Assembly: GCF_013488225.1 (NCBI RefSeq)
Contig: NZ_CP041238.1
Coordinates: 4,066,501-4,130,500 of the forward strand
DNA: 64,000 bases
Direction of reading: 5' to 3'
Source: Sinorhizobium mexicanum
GTDB lineage: Bacteria > Pseudomonadota > Alphaproteobacteria > Rhizobiales > Rhizobiaceae
The translations under genes and the position numbers were made by a program. Within the stretch, counting starts at the first letter, position 1, and each line of letters opens with the position of its first letter. Below are positions 54,893-63,669 of this stretch, one piece after another. The notes beneath the pieces were generated by a model. That model saw only the letters and a program-made list of their open reading frames with translations. It searched no databases and was not told the DNA's origin.

Positions 54893-56496
54893 GCGAAAAC
54901 TCCATGCATGAACCAGCGGGGCGAGGATGTTTCCCTTCCGTAGAGACCCTCGCGGAACAACCAGAAACGGCGACCTTCCTGATCCTCGATCCGGAAATAG
55001 TCGCGGGTCGGATGCCCCTCCCCATCGATCCACCATTCGGCGGCGATCCGCTCCGGCCCTTCGGCACGGGCGACGCGATACTGGGTCTTGCGCCAGTTGA
55101 AGCTGCGCGGCGCGCCATCAGGCACCTCGGCCGTCGCTTCGACAAGTTCAGGATGCGTGAAAATCCGAAGCGGGCGATTCTCGGGGAAGACTTTTTCATC
55201 GACCGGACGGGATCCGATGACCGCCGCGACATCCTCCAAAGGAGCAAATCCGCCGGCACGTTCCGGCAGATGGCTTTCGGCAAGGGTCGCAACCGTCAGG
55301 CAATCCGGCCCGAAGCGGGCATATAGCTTGTCGGCGAAGGCGGCCAGCGGCTGGCTTTCATCGGGAACGCCGGAAAAATCCTCCTGGGCAGGATCTAGCC
55401 TTTCGCTTCTGAGGACGGATAGCCGGAGGATCTCGAAACCATATCCGGCATCGAGGTCATCATGAACCGCCTGCAACCGCTCGCGAAAGAGAGCCGCGAT
55501 CCGATCGGCGTCGTTCAAGGGAACGGCCGCATGTGCCTGAATGCGAAACACCCGGCCATCGACGCGAATGAGGAGAAGCTCGAACAGACGCCCGCCTTCG
55601 CCATGCCGCTCCAGCGAGAGGCGAACATCACCGGAAAGATGCCGCGCCAGTTCAAGAATGTGCTCTTCTTCCTGAAGCGGTTCGGCAAGTCGGCGTTCGG
55701 CGGAAAAGCTCGGAACGGGGAGACGGGGCGAGAGCGACTCGTCCGTGTGGCCTCTCGCCTGATCGAGCCGCAGGAGAAGAGAAGGACCGAAGCGCCGGGC
55801 CAGGGGCGCGCGCGGTGCTTGAAGAAGATCACCGATCTGCTTCAGCCCGACCCGCTCGAGCAGGGCGGCGGTTTCCGCCGGCAGGCGCAGGGCGGCGACC
55901 GGCAGGGGTGCGAGAACCCGTTCGGCATTCTCTGGCGCGATGACGGCCGCACCGCCATAGCGGGCAACCGCCCAGGAGAGGCCCGCAGAGGAGGAGATCA
56001 CTGCCCGCGCCTCGACGCCGAGCAGGAAGAGACGCGAAAGCACGTCGTCGACCAGCGCCTTCTCGCCGCCGTGAAGATGGGCGCAGCCGGTGATGTCGAG
56101 GAACAGGCCATCCTTTCCGTCGAGCGCAACCAGCGGCGTATAGCGATCGCACCAGTCGGCAAGCCCCTCCAGGAAGGCCCGGTCCGCCGCCGGATCCTCG
56201 ATGATCACGTCGAGCGACGGACACATGGCGCGGGCCTCCGCCGCCCCTTGGCCTCGCTTCAGGCCTGCCCGTTCGGCAAGCGTGTCGAGCGCGACGAGCC
56301 GCATGGCATTGTCGATCTTGGCAGCGAACACGACGGGCGGATGATCAGGACGCCCTTGCGTAAGCCAGGAGGCGCCCCAGCGAATCCGCGCCACTCGATC
56401 GGCCGACAGATGCGGAAAATGGATCGACAGAATTCGCTGATTGCCCGTCTGCCTGAGGAGCGACGGACTGCTCGATGGGATAGAAGCGGCGGTCAT
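54889..56496 (-). CDS. imuB: Y-family polymerase-like protein ImuB
   Basis: ImuB is a catalytically degenerate Y-family protein that connects DnaE2 to the beta clamp. The 535-residue product has the Y-family start ([20 protein letters not shown]) and the palm and fingers pattern ([20 protein letters not shown], then [19 protein letters not shown] and [14 protein letters not shown]). The active-site acidic residues of true Y polymerases seem to be missing. The start at 56496 makes it overlap imuA by about 150 bases; this is unusual but the nearest ATG that keeps the conserved N-terminus. Confidence 0.9.
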   Translation of the reverse strand: MTAASIPSSSPSLLRQTGNQRILSIHFPHLSADRVARIRWGASWLTQGRPDHPPVVFAAKIDNAMRLVALDTLAERAGLKRGQGAAEARAMCPSLDVIIEDPAADRAFLEGLADWCDRYTPLVALDGKDGLFLDITGCAHLHGGEKALVDDVLSRLFLLGVEARAVISSSAGLSWAVARYGGAAVIAPENAERVLAPLPVAALRLPAETAALLERVGLKQIGDLLQAPRAPLARRFGPSLLLRLDQARGHTDESLSPRLPVPSFSAERRLAEPLQEEEHILELARHLSGDVRLSLERHGEGGRLFELLLIRVDGRVFRIQAHAAVPLNDADRIAALFRERLQAVHDDLDAGYGFEILRLSVLRSERLDPAQEDFSGVPDESQPLAAFADKLYARFGPDCLTVATLAESHLPERAGGFAPLEDVAAVIGSRPVDEKVFPENRPLRIFTHPELVEATAEVPDGAPRSFNWRKTQYRVARAEGPERIAAEWWIDGEGHPTRDYFRIEDQEGRRFWLFREGLYGRETSSPRWFMHGVFA

Positions 56497-57292
56497 GGGC
56501 ATTCCATTCCAGAAAGATATCGGCAGAGGCGTAAGCCCTGCTTTTTTCGACAAGGACGTGAAAGGCTGGATGGCCAATGCTGCCGCAAAGCATCGAGCCA
56601 TCGGGGAGAGGTCGCTCGCCGGCAAATGCCGGTTTGATCTGAAGTCGGAAAAAGGCGCTGCTTGCCTCTTCCTCGCCCGCCTGCCGGAAGAGAAGAAGAG
56701 GCACTCCGTCCGCCCTGGCCCTTACATGCAGGCGCCTGCTCTCGCTCAAGGCGAGACAGTCGGGATTGCCGCGGATTTCCAGAACGACGGCCGCGAAGAC
56801 CGGTACCGAAAGAGCCGTTTCGGCAACCCAGAGCGCATCCTTGACCGTGCGTATCGAAACGAACAGGAAGCGCTCGATGTCGAGCCCATAGGATTTGAGG
56901 CCAGGCGCATAGGGAAACCCGGCCTCGCGAGAGGCAAGCGCCTGGCTGATCCAAAGGACCGGCGCCAGATGACCTTTCTCCTTCTTTCTCCGCTGACAGA
57001 GTACCGCAAGCGCCGTCACGAAACCGGCGGCGGCACCCGCATCGCGCGTTTCGACATTGCGGATTTCCGTCATGCCCTCGAGCGGCAGCCCGCCGTCGAG
57101 CACGTCATCGAGCGGCGGGACGCCAAGGGGCAGGATCTTGTTGCAGGACGCCTCCTCCCTTTTGCGCCGGAAACCGGCAGGATCGGCCGCCTTGGCTGCG
57201 CGCATGATCCCGGGCAGCCGTCGATTTTCAATCTGTGCTATGGTTTCGCGGAGGGAAAGAACGGTTTCCCGCTGCACGGCTTTCTCGGCCAT
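56345..57292 (-). CDS. imuA: SOS mutagenesis protein ImuA
   Basis: ImuA is a RecA-like protein of the mutasome with ImuB and DnaE2. The 315-residue product has the ImuA N-terminus (LRETIAQIENRRLP) and the LGVPPLDDVLDGGLPLEGMT signature, followed by WISQALASREAGFPYAPGLK and SIRTVKDALWVAETAL. The final 40 residues ([15 protein letters not shown]) run into imuB. The start ATG at 57292 lies about 20 bases downstream of a LexA box. Operon expression is therefore SOS-induced. Confidence 0.92.
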   Translation of the reverse strand: MAEKAVQRETVLSLRETIAQIENRRLPGIMRAAKAADPAGFRRKREEASCNKILPLGVPPLDDVLDGGLPLEGMTEIRNVETRDAGAAAGFVTALAVLCQRRKKEKGHLAPVLWISQALASREAGFPYAPGLKSYGLDIERFLFVSIRTVKDALWVAETALSVPVFAAVVLEIRGNPDCLALSESRRLHVRARADGVPLLLFRQAGEEEASSAFFRLQIKPAFAGERPLPDGSMLCGSIGHPAFHVLVEKSRAYASADIFLEWNAHDRRFYPIEQSVAPQADGQSANSVDPFSASVGRSSGADSLGRLLAYARAS

Positions 57293-57312
57293 GACGGTCG
57301 GCTCCACCAGAT

Positions 57313-57327
57313 GTTCATGTTATGTTC
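57313..57327. promoter_or_regulatory. LexA (SOS) box of the imuA operon
   Basis: GTTC-ATGTTAT-GTTC fits the alphaproteobacterial GTTC-N7-GTTC consensus perfectly and lies 21 bases upstream of imuA. Confidence 0.85.
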
Positions 57328-57458
57328 TTATGGATTCCAGAGCCTGCCGCAAGAGTCAACAACCAAGTTTGAGAATTTATTCCTCACTCGGCCTGTGCAG
57401 AATTCAACACTCGAAAAACAAAGGAGAAATCGTTATATGAGGGCAACAAGGAGTGCCC

Positions 57459-57893
57459 ATGGCCCGCATTGACCAGACCGATGATTGGCGGGAACGCCAC
57501 GCACCGACGCTCAGTACATTCGAACTGCTTGCGCTTGAAGCCTATAGCCATCTGCCGGAGGAATTCCGCAAGCTGACGACCGACCTCATGATCGAAGTCG
57601 CCGATTTTCCGAGCGACGACGTCTTCGAAGACATGGCGCTTGAAACACCTTTCGACCTGCTTGGCTTGTTCGAGGGCCGCGGCATCGGCGAACGCTTCAC
57701 CATGGAGACCGGCCAGTTCCCGAACCGGATCACGCTCTATCGCCGCCCGATCCTCGACTACTGGGCGGAAAACGAGGAAACGCTGGGCGATATCATCACC
57801 CATGTGCTGATCCATGAGATCGGCCACCATTTCGGCCTTTCCGACGACGACATGGAGCGGATCGAGGCAAGCGTCGAACACGTAGGCGGCTAG
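57459..57893 (+). CDS. Zincin-like metallopeptidase family protein
   Basis: The 144-residue protein matches the metallopeptidase (DUF1025-type) family with an HExxH variant in HVLIHEIGHHFGLSDDDMER (about 112-130), the zinc-binding signature. Upstream parts (LALEAYSHLPEEFRKLTTDL) are conserved helices. Such small zincins occur widely in alphaproteobacteria with unknown substrates. ATG 57459 has AAGGAG five bases before it, better than the GTG at 57453. Confidence 0.85.
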   Translation: MARIDQTDDWRERHAPTLSTFELLALEAYSHLPEEFRKLTTDLMIEVADFPSDDVFEDMALETPFDLLGLFEGRGIGERFTMETGQFPNRITLYRRPILDYWAENEETLGDIITHVLIHEIGHHFGLSDDDMERIEASVEHVGG

Positions 57894-57919
57894 TCCCTCA
57901 CCGACCTTCAACGCGAGCC

Positions 57920-58108
57920 TCAGTCTTCGATCTTGCGCGCCTCCGACACGAGCATGATCGGAACGCCGTCGCGGATCGGATAGGCGAGACGGGCCTTTTC
58001 GGAAACCAGCTCCTGCGCTTCGGCATCGTAGCTCAACCGCCCCTTCGTCAGCGGGCACACGAGCAGTTCGAGGAGCTTCGGGTCGACCTTGCTGGCGTTG
58101 ATATCCAT
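57920..58108 (-). CDS. Trm112-like/UPF0434 protein
   Basis: The 62-residue protein is a small Trm112-like zinc-ribbon family member: [40 protein letters not shown] and EARKIED. Only one Cys of the zinc set is left, as is common in the bacterial branch. Trm112 proteins stabilise methyltransferases, but the bacterial versions are uncharacterised. It lies 10 bases after the LON-substrate-binding gene and is probably in its operon. Confidence 0.85.
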   Translation of the reverse strand: MDINASKVDPKLLELLVCPLTKGRLSYDAEAQELVSEKARLAYPIRDGVPIMLVSEARKIED

Positions 58109-58118
58109 CGCTTCGCGC

Positions 58119-58799
58119 TTATTGCAGGATGTTGTCGAGGTCGCCGAAATTGCGGGCAAGCACGATCTCGGTGATCGCGATCAGCGTTTCGGCGCGGGTT
58201 TTCAGGTCGGGCGCCTCCAAAAGCGCCTGCTTTTCCGCCGGGCCATAGGGCGACATCATCGCCATCGAATTGACGAGCGTGCGGTTGCTCGCCCGCTCCA
58301 CGCTTTCCCAATCCGCCTCCAGCTTGTTGGCGTCTAGATAGGCCCGGAAAGCCGCCAGGAGCGCTTCCCGGTCGACGAGGCTCTCGTCGTCCGGACTGTC
58401 GAGATCGGTTGCGAAGGGGCCGATGCGGAAGCGACGGTAGCCGCGACAGCCGGCCACCTCGGCGAAGAGTCTATAGCGGCAGACGCCCGTGAGCGAGGTG
58501 ATGTAGCGCCCGTCGCCGGTTTCCGCAAAGGAGGTGATGCGGCCGATGCAGCCGACCTGGCAAAGCGCCGGCACGGGCGCCGAGTCGATATCGTTGCGTC
58601 CCTCGGAGAAGGAGGGCTGGACGATGCCGATCAGCCGGTTTCCGGCGAGCGCGTCATCGAACATCGCAAGGTAGCGCGGTTCGAAGATATTGAGCGGGAG
58701 TTGCGCACCTGGAAGCAGGAGCGCGCCCGTCAGCGGAAATACCGGAAGAATCTCCGGCACGTCCTGAGGACCGAGGTAACGCGCATTTCCGACATGCAT
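58119..58799 (-). CDS. LON peptidase substrate-binding domain protein
   Basis: The 226-residue protein is a stand-alone LON substrate-binding (PUA-like) domain: [20 protein letters not shown] and [20 protein letters not shown] at the start, [20 protein letters not shown] in the middle and a helical C-terminus. No protease or ATPase part follows. Such proteins are conserved in alphaproteobacteria next to a Trm112-like gene, as here, and a thioredoxin gene. Their role is unclear. The ATG at 58799 ([10 protein letters not shown]) is preferred. Confidence 0.88.
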   Translation of the reverse strand: MHVGNARYLGPQDVPEILPVFPLTGALLLPGAQLPLNIFEPRYLAMFDDALAGNRLIGIVQPSFSEGRNDIDSAPVPALCQVGCIGRITSFAETGDGRYITSLTGVCRYRLFAEVAGCRGYRRFRIGPFATDLDSPDDESLVDREALLAAFRAYLDANKLEADWESVERASNRTLVNSMAMMSPYGPAEKQALLEAPDLKTRAETLIAITEIVLARNFGDLDNILQ

Positions 58800-58929
58800 T
58801 CTGGTAGACCTTGCAGATACCGGCTTGCCGCGCCTCATCGCCAGGCACGACCCTCCGATCAAGAAATGGTGCGTCCCTCGAAAATCTCAAGGGAAAAAGA
58901 CGCGGATCCTGCTGCAGTCTTGCCGCTTA

Positions 58930-59107
58930 ATGCATGTCGCCCGAAAGTGTGCAGCGGTTTCGGGACAACGACATGCAAACGGCAACGACTTAAAGCGCGT
59001 CGCCTACAGCACGCGCGTCTTATCCGACGCGCAAAGATCGCTGCAGCACTTTGAATTGCTGCATGTCTTTGTCCTTAAATCGAAGTCGATTTAAGGACGC
59101 ATGCAGT
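58930..59107. repeat. Module A and B mosaic repeats
   Basis: 58930-58978 is module A and 59004-59107 module B, with module C-like palindrome arms (AAAGCGCGTCG and CGACGCGCTTT) at 58992-59120. The 323-base gap between the LON-domain gene and the thioredoxin gene is filled by them. Confidence 0.7.
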
Positions 59108-59121
59108 AGCTCCGACGCGCT

Positions 59122-60099
59122 TTAAGAGAAAAGAATCGACGAAAGCTTGCGCCGCGCGGCGACCGTCGCCGGATCCTTCGGCCCCCAGACCTCAAAGAAG
59201 CCTAGTAGTTCGCGCCGGGCGCCGTCGTCCTCGAAGCTGCGGTCGCGCTTCATGATCAACAGCAGGTGTTCGGCGGCCGCGTTCCGGTCGCCTTCGACAT
59301 TGCGGATCTTGGCAAGCTTCAGCCGCGCCGCGTGGTCATCCGGATTGAGCGCCAGCTGATGCTCGAGCGCCGTCGGATCACCGAGTTTGCGCGCCTCTTC
59401 GATCTGGTCGAGTTTCTTCGAGACGGCGCCGATGGCCGCGTCCTTTGCAAGCTCCTCCGGCAATTCTGAAAGCGCCTGGCGCGCCTCGGCAATCTGTCCG
59501 AGCGCAATCATGCAGTCGACCATACCGGCAACAGCGGTCGCATTGTCCGGCTCAGCCTGCAGGACGGCGCCGTAGAGGCCGGCGGCGTTTTCCGCCTCGC
59601 CGGCATCGAGCAATGCCTTCGCATCGGTCAGGGCGGCCTCGATCTCGGCCTTGCCATCGCTCACGGCAGGCCCCGCGATCCGGTCGATGAACTGTTTGAT
59701 CTGGCTTTCGGGAACGGCGCCCATGAAGCCGTCGACCGGACGCCCGCCGACGAAGGCGATGACGGCAGGGATCGACTGGATGCCGAGCTGGCCGGCGATC
59801 GAGGGATGGTCGTCGATGTTCATCTTGACGAGCTTCACCCGGCCGGCGGCTTCCGTCACGACCTTTTCGATCACCGGGGTCAATTGCTTGCAGGGTCCGC
59901 ACCAGGGCGCCCAGAAATCGACGAGAACCGGCTGCTCGCGTGAGGCCTCCAGCACGTCGCGGGAGAAGGTGGCGGTGGTCGTCTCCTTGATCAGATCGCC
60001 TGCGGCCGCGGCCTTCGGCGCCGGCTGGCCGCCGAACGAAGCCGAAGCCGTCATCTGGTTGCCGAAAGAACCTGCATAGGGATTGTCGCTACCGCTCAT
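59122..60099 (-). CDS. Thioredoxin with TPR-like C-terminus (CnoX/YbbN-like)
   Basis: The 325-residue protein has a thioredoxin domain with the intact active site WAPWCGPCKQLTPVIE (about 62-77), then a helical repeat region (IEAALTDAKALLDAGEAENA and AGLYGAVLQAEPDNATAVAG) like the TPR part of YbbN/CnoX. CnoX proteins act as holdases that bind chlorinated proteins and work with GroEL. The redox site CGPC is complete here. Start ATG 60099 gives the usual Gly/Ser-rich N-terminus. Confidence 0.88.
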   Translation of the reverse strand: MSGSDNPYAGSFGNQMTASASFGGQPAPKAAAAGDLIKETTTATFSRDVLEASREQPVLVDFWAPWCGPCKQLTPVIEKVVTEAAGRVKLVKMNIDDHPSIAGQLGIQSIPAVIAFVGGRPVDGFMGAVPESQIKQFIDRIAGPAVSDGKAEIEAALTDAKALLDAGEAENAAGLYGAVLQAEPDNATAVAGMVDCMIALGQIAEARQALSELPEELAKDAAIGAVSKKLDQIEEARKLGDPTALEHQLALNPDDHAARLKLAKIRNVEGDRNAAAEHLLLIMKRDRSFEDDGARRELLGFFEVWGPKDPATVAARRKLSSILFS

Positions 60100-60157
60100 T
60101 CTTCTCTCCTCGCGGACTTGCCGTCCGACTTCATGCATCCGCGCCAAAGATCGTATG

Positions 60158-60667
60158 TCAGGTCGTCACTTTCAAGACAAGCGGCTCGTGCCCTGTCGCT
60201 TCCATGAAACGCAGCATGTCCCTCGACGCGATCGAAGTCGTCTGGTCGTTCGAAAGCGGATGGCAGTTGATCGTGTCAAATTCCATCAACGCTTCGTCGA
60301 GAATGAACTTCACATTGCCGCCCGTATCGTTGATCGCGCCGAAGGCGGTCACCGCGCCGGGGATGACGCCCAGATATTCCATCAGCTTTTCCGGCTTGCC
60401 GAAGGAAACCTTGCTCGCCGCACCGATGATTTGATGGACCGTCTTCAGGTCCACCGTCGCGTGCTCCTCGACCGTCAGCAGGAAATAATTGTCCTTCTTA
60501 TCCTTCACGAACAGGTTCTTTGTATGTCCGCCGGGAATTTCATCACGCAACGCCACCGATTCGGCGACCGTGAAGACAGGCGCATGGCGTTTCGTCGTGT
60601 GTTCGATCCCAAGGTCGTCGAGAAAACGGAACAGGTCCTCCGCGGTCTTCGGCTCAGCCTCGCTCAT
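60158..60667 (-). CDS. Prolyl-tRNA editing protein (YbaK/ProX)
   Basis: The 169-residue product is a YbaK/EbsC-type trans-editing factor that hydrolyses mischarged Ala- or Cys-tRNA-Pro. The signature blocks are VFTVAESVALRDEIPGGHTK with LFVKDKKDNYFLL, VSFGKPEKLMEYLGVIPGAV, TAFGAINDTGGNVKFILDEA and a final HPLSNDQTTSIA. The stop lies about 58 bases downstream of the thioredoxin start, so co-transcription is possible. Starts at 60667 and 60673 are both plausible. Confidence 0.9.
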   Translation of the reverse strand: MSEAEPKTAEDLFRFLDDLGIEHTTKRHAPVFTVAESVALRDEIPGGHTKNLFVKDKKDNYFLLTVEEHATVDLKTVHQIIGAASKVSFGKPEKLMEYLGVIPGAVTAFGAINDTGGNVKFILDEALMEFDTINCHPLSNDQTTSIASRDMLRFMEATGHEPLVLKVTT

Positions 60668-60900
60668 GCTCAAAATCCTTCCTGCCGTGTCGATTTCCGC
60701 CTTGCTTTACGGAGAACAGACGCGCTCCGCAATCTCGGGCGCGGCGATTCTGATCGGCTGGAGCGGTATGCGATCGAAAACCGCTCGCACCCATATCCCA
60801 CTGCACACTCCTGCCGACATGCATCAGTCGAAAACACCGGCATTTCCGGGCTTTTTGGATTGCCCCGAAAAAATTCTTCGCATTTGCGTCATTTCCCTGT

Positions 60901-60929
60901 TGCATTTAAAAAAGGCTTAGGCCATATAG
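60901..60929 (+). promoter_or_regulatory. Promoter of tRNA-Gly
   Basis: TTGCAT (60901-60906), 17 bases, CATATA (60924-60929) stands 66 bases upstream of the tRNA. The rest of the 60674-60994 gap contains no visible gene. Confidence 0.65.
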
Positions 60930-60994
60930 CGCCCGTCGCCGCAAGACGGGGCGGCACCACGGTCCACCGACTACCCCCGGACTGAGGATGATGA

Positions 60995-61069
60995 GCGGGT
61001 GTAGCTCAGGGGTAGAGCACAACCTTGCCAAGGTTGGGGTCGGGCGTTCGAATCGCCTCACCCGCTCCA
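60995..61069 (+). tRNA. tRNA-Gly(GCC)
   Basis: A 75-nt cloverleaf: acceptor GCGGGTG pairs with CACCCGC, D loop with GCTCAGGGGTAGAGC, anticodon loop CTTGCCAAG with anticodon GCC, T arm GGGCGTTCGAATCGCC, then the encoded CCA end. Confidence 0.96.
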
Positions 61070-61176
61070 GTTTCCCAACCACTTCATTTTGTTGTTATTC
61101 TTGGCTTTTGTCGCCGGAACCATCTGATCTGGCAGACGGCGGGCCGTTCCGTTCTCACCGTTTTGGTCACTCCCCC

Positions 61177-62193
61177 TCAGCTCTTCATAAACACATAGTC
61201 CGTCTCCTGGCGCAGCGTGGCGCCTGGCCTGAGCACCGCCTTCGGGAAACCTTCGTGGTTGATGGCGTCGGGCCAAATCTGCGTTTCGAGGCAGAAGCCG
61301 GCGAAGGGGCCGTAATGGCGGCCTTCCAGTCCCGGCACCGGCACATCGAGCTTGAAGCCGGTATAGAGCTGGATCCCGGGCTCGGTCGTCAGCACTTCCA
61401 GCGAAATCCCGGAATTGATGCTGCGCGCCAGCGCCACGGAATGTTTGTCCATCCGCTCCGGCGAGAGGCAGAAATTGTGGTCGTAGGCGATCTTCTCGCC
61501 TTCGATTTGCCGCCGCAGCGAGGTCATTTCCCTGAGATCGAAGGCCGTGCCGGCAACGGCGCGGATTTCACCGGTCGGGACCTGCCGCTCGTCCGTCGGC
61601 AGATAGTGGTCGGCGGCGATCATGATGTCATGGCCGAATACGTCATCGCTGCCGTCGAGATTGAAATAGCTGTGCTGGCAGACATTGGCGAGTGTCGGCG
61701 CGTCGGTTTCCGATTCGTAAACGACGTTCAGCACGCCGCCGGGCTTCACCGTGTAGGTGCAGGTGACCGTGCAGTTGCCGGGATAGCCGGCCCGTCCGTC
61801 GGGATCGGCGATCCTGAGCGTCACGCGATCCTCTGCAAGGTCGACGACCGTCCAGTTGCGCTTGGCGATGTTGCTGCTGCCGCCATGAAGATGGGTCACG
61901 CCCCTTTCGTTGAGCTCGAGCTGATGGCTCTTGCCGTCGAGCGTGAACCGCCCGCCGCCGATGCGGTTGGCGTTACGGCCGGGGGTGGCGCCGAAATAGG
62001 ACGAATGCGCAGGATAGCTGTCGAAATCCTCGAAACCCAAAACCAGAGGCGGCTGGTGCCCTTCGAGCCGCAGGTCCTGGATGACCGCCCCCCAGGTGAT
62101 CACCTTCGCCGTCAGGCCGCCGCCCTTGAGCGTGACGCGATGGACCGGTTCACCGGAAGGCAGGCGACCGAAGATTTCCATTTCCGTGCTCAT
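61177..62193 (-). CDS. galM: Aldose 1-epimerase
   Basis: GalM interconverts alpha and beta anomers of aldohexoses. The 338-residue protein has the family fold: WGAVIQDLRLEGHQPPLVLG near the start, YFGATPGRNANRIGGGRFTL (about 65-84), VTHLHGGSSNIAKRNW, NVCQHSYFNLDG with the catalytic His, and PGIQLYTGFKLDVPVPG in the later half with the base in FAGFCLETQIWPDAINH. It stands alone in reverse orientation after tRNA-Gly. Confidence 0.93.
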   Translation of the reverse strand: MSTEMEIFGRLPSGEPVHRVTLKGGGLTAKVITWGAVIQDLRLEGHQPPLVLGFEDFDSYPAHSSYFGATPGRNANRIGGGRFTLDGKSHQLELNERGVTHLHGGSSNIAKRNWTVVDLAEDRVTLRIADPDGRAGYPGNCTVTCTYTVKPGGVLNVVYESETDAPTLANVCQHSYFNLDGSDDVFGHDIMIAADHYLPTDERQVPTGEIRAVAGTAFDLREMTSLRRQIEGEKIAYDHNFCLSPERMDKHSVALARSINSGISLEVLTTEPGIQLYTGFKLDVPVPGLEGRHYGPFAGFCLETQIWPDAINHEGFPKAVLRPGATLRQETDYVFMKS

Positions 62194-62334
62194 CTAGTCT
62201 CCCTCTCACCGGATCAGACGTGGAACCGGAATACCGCACGCGTGCCCCGTCCCGCTCTAAGTCGGCGTCAACCTGCGGCATTTCCGGCGGCGCGGCAACC
62301 GGAAAGTCATACTTTTCCTCTGCGTACGTCCCGG

Positions 62335-62440
62335 CTGCCCCGTCATCCGCTGTCGCGGGCTTCTCCCCGCTTGCCCGGGAGAGGAGATATGCTCCGCCGT
62401 CCAAGTGCCTTTTGCTCGCAGGCGGGGGGTCACAGTGAGG
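62335..62440. repeat. RIME-like repeat
   Basis: TTCTCCCCGCTTGCCCGGGAG and GATATGCTCCGCCGTCCAAG followed by CGCAGGCGGGG parallel the repeat at 1203-1262. The copy is degenerate. The remainder of the 62194-62478 gap shows nothing else. Confidence 0.5.
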
Positions 62441-62478
62441 GCAGTACCGCCGCGGAAAAACGAGGCGTGGCCGTCAAT

Positions 62479-63663
62479 TTAGCGCGACAATTCCCTCGTC
62501 GCCGCCTGCAGGCCGGCGAGCGTCAGCGGGAACATCCGGCCGCCGAAGAGTGCGCGGATCATGGCGATCGACTGGGTATGCCGCCAATGCTCCGCGGGAA
62601 CCGGATTGAGCCAGATAGAACGCGGGAAATGCGCCGTGATCCGCTGCAGCCAAAGCGCACCCGCCTCGTCGTTCCAGTATTCGACCGAACCGCCCGGATG
62701 GCTGATCTCATAGGGGCTCATCGAGGCGTCGCCGACGAAGATCGCGCGGTAGTCGCCGCCGAAGGTGCGCAAGAGTTCCGCCGTGCGGGTGACATCGGCG
62801 CGCCGGCGGCGATTGTCCTTCCACAGGCCCTCATAGACGCAATTGTGGAAGTAGAAATAATCCATGTGCCGGAATTCGCTGCGCACGGCCGAGAAGAGTT
62901 CTTCCACGACGCGGATATGATCGTCCATCGATCCGCCGACGTCGAAGAACATCAGGAGCTTGACCGCGTTGCGCCGCTCCGGCCGCGTCACCACGTCGAG
63001 ATAGCCATGCTCGGCGGTCGAGCGGATCGTGCCGGAAAGGTCGAGCTCCTCGGCAGCGCCCTCACGCACCCAGCGCCTGAGCCGCTTCAGCGCCGCCTTG
63101 ATGTTGCGCGTGCCGAGCTCGACGGTGTCGTCATAGTCCCTGAATTCGCGTCGATCCCAGACCTTTGCCGCGCGCCGGTGACGCGAGCCCTCCTGGCCGA
63201 TCCTCACCCCTTCCGGATTGTAGCCATAGGCGCCGAACGGCGAGGTGCCGGCGGTGCCGATCCATTTCGAGCCGCCTTGGTGGCGGCCGGTCTGCTCGGC
63301 AAGCCGCTGGCGCAGCGTTTCCATCAGCTTGTCGAAGCCGCCGAGCGCCTCGACGAGCTTCTTCTCCTCCTCGGTCAGGTATTTCTCGGCAAGCTTTTTC
63401 AGCCATTCCTCGGGAATGGCTGCTTCACCAAAGGCCTCCGATGGGGAGACCGCTTCCAGGCCGGCGAAACATTGCCGGAACACCCTGTCGAACCGGTCGA
63501 TGTGGCGCTCGTCCTTCACCAGCGCCGCACGGGCGAGGAAATAGAAGGCCTCGACGTCGAAGGTCGCGATCCCCGTCTCCATTCCCTCGATCAGCGACAG
63601 GAATTCCCGGAGCGTCACCGGGACTTTCGCGGCCTTCAATTCGAGGAAGAAGGGGATGAACAT
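62479..63663 (-). CDS. VWA domain-containing protein (CoxE-like)
   Basis: The 394-residue protein has an N-terminal helical part (FFLELKAAKVPVTLREFLSL) and a C-terminal VWA domain with a MIDAS-like DVGGSMDDHIRVVEEL (about 235-250), GDYRAIFVGDASMSPYEISH (about 305-325) and WLNPVPAEHW. It is of the CoxE-like group found in rhizobia, often near AAA ATPases of the MoxR type, although no ATPase gene is in view here. The function is not known. It lies six bases upstream, in the direction of transcription, from metA's stop. Confidence 0.88.
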   Translation of the reverse strand: MFIPFFLELKAAKVPVTLREFLSLIEGMETGIATFDVEAFYFLARAALVKDERHIDRFDRVFRQCFAGLEAVSPSEAFGEAAIPEEWLKKLAEKYLTEEEKKLVEALGGFDKLMETLRQRLAEQTGRHQGGSKWIGTAGTSPFGAYGYNPEGVRIGQEGSRHRRAAKVWDRREFRDYDDTVELGTRNIKAALKRLRRWVREGAAEELDLSGTIRSTAEHGYLDVVTRPERRNAVKLLMFFDVGGSMDDHIRVVEELFSAVRSEFRHMDYFYFHNCVYEGLWKDNRRRRADVTRTAELLRTFGGDYRAIFVGDASMSPYEISHPGGSVEYWNDEAGALWLQRITAHFPRSIWLNPVPAEHWRHTQSIAMIRALFGGRMFPLTLAGLQAATRELSR

Positions 63664-63669
63664 TGGGGC

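Noticed and set aside
52427..54943. An 838-codon plus-strand open frame antisense to dnaE2
   Set aside because: It is the mirror of a high-GC gene with a clear domain structure on the reverse strand; the translated product shows no recognisable domains.
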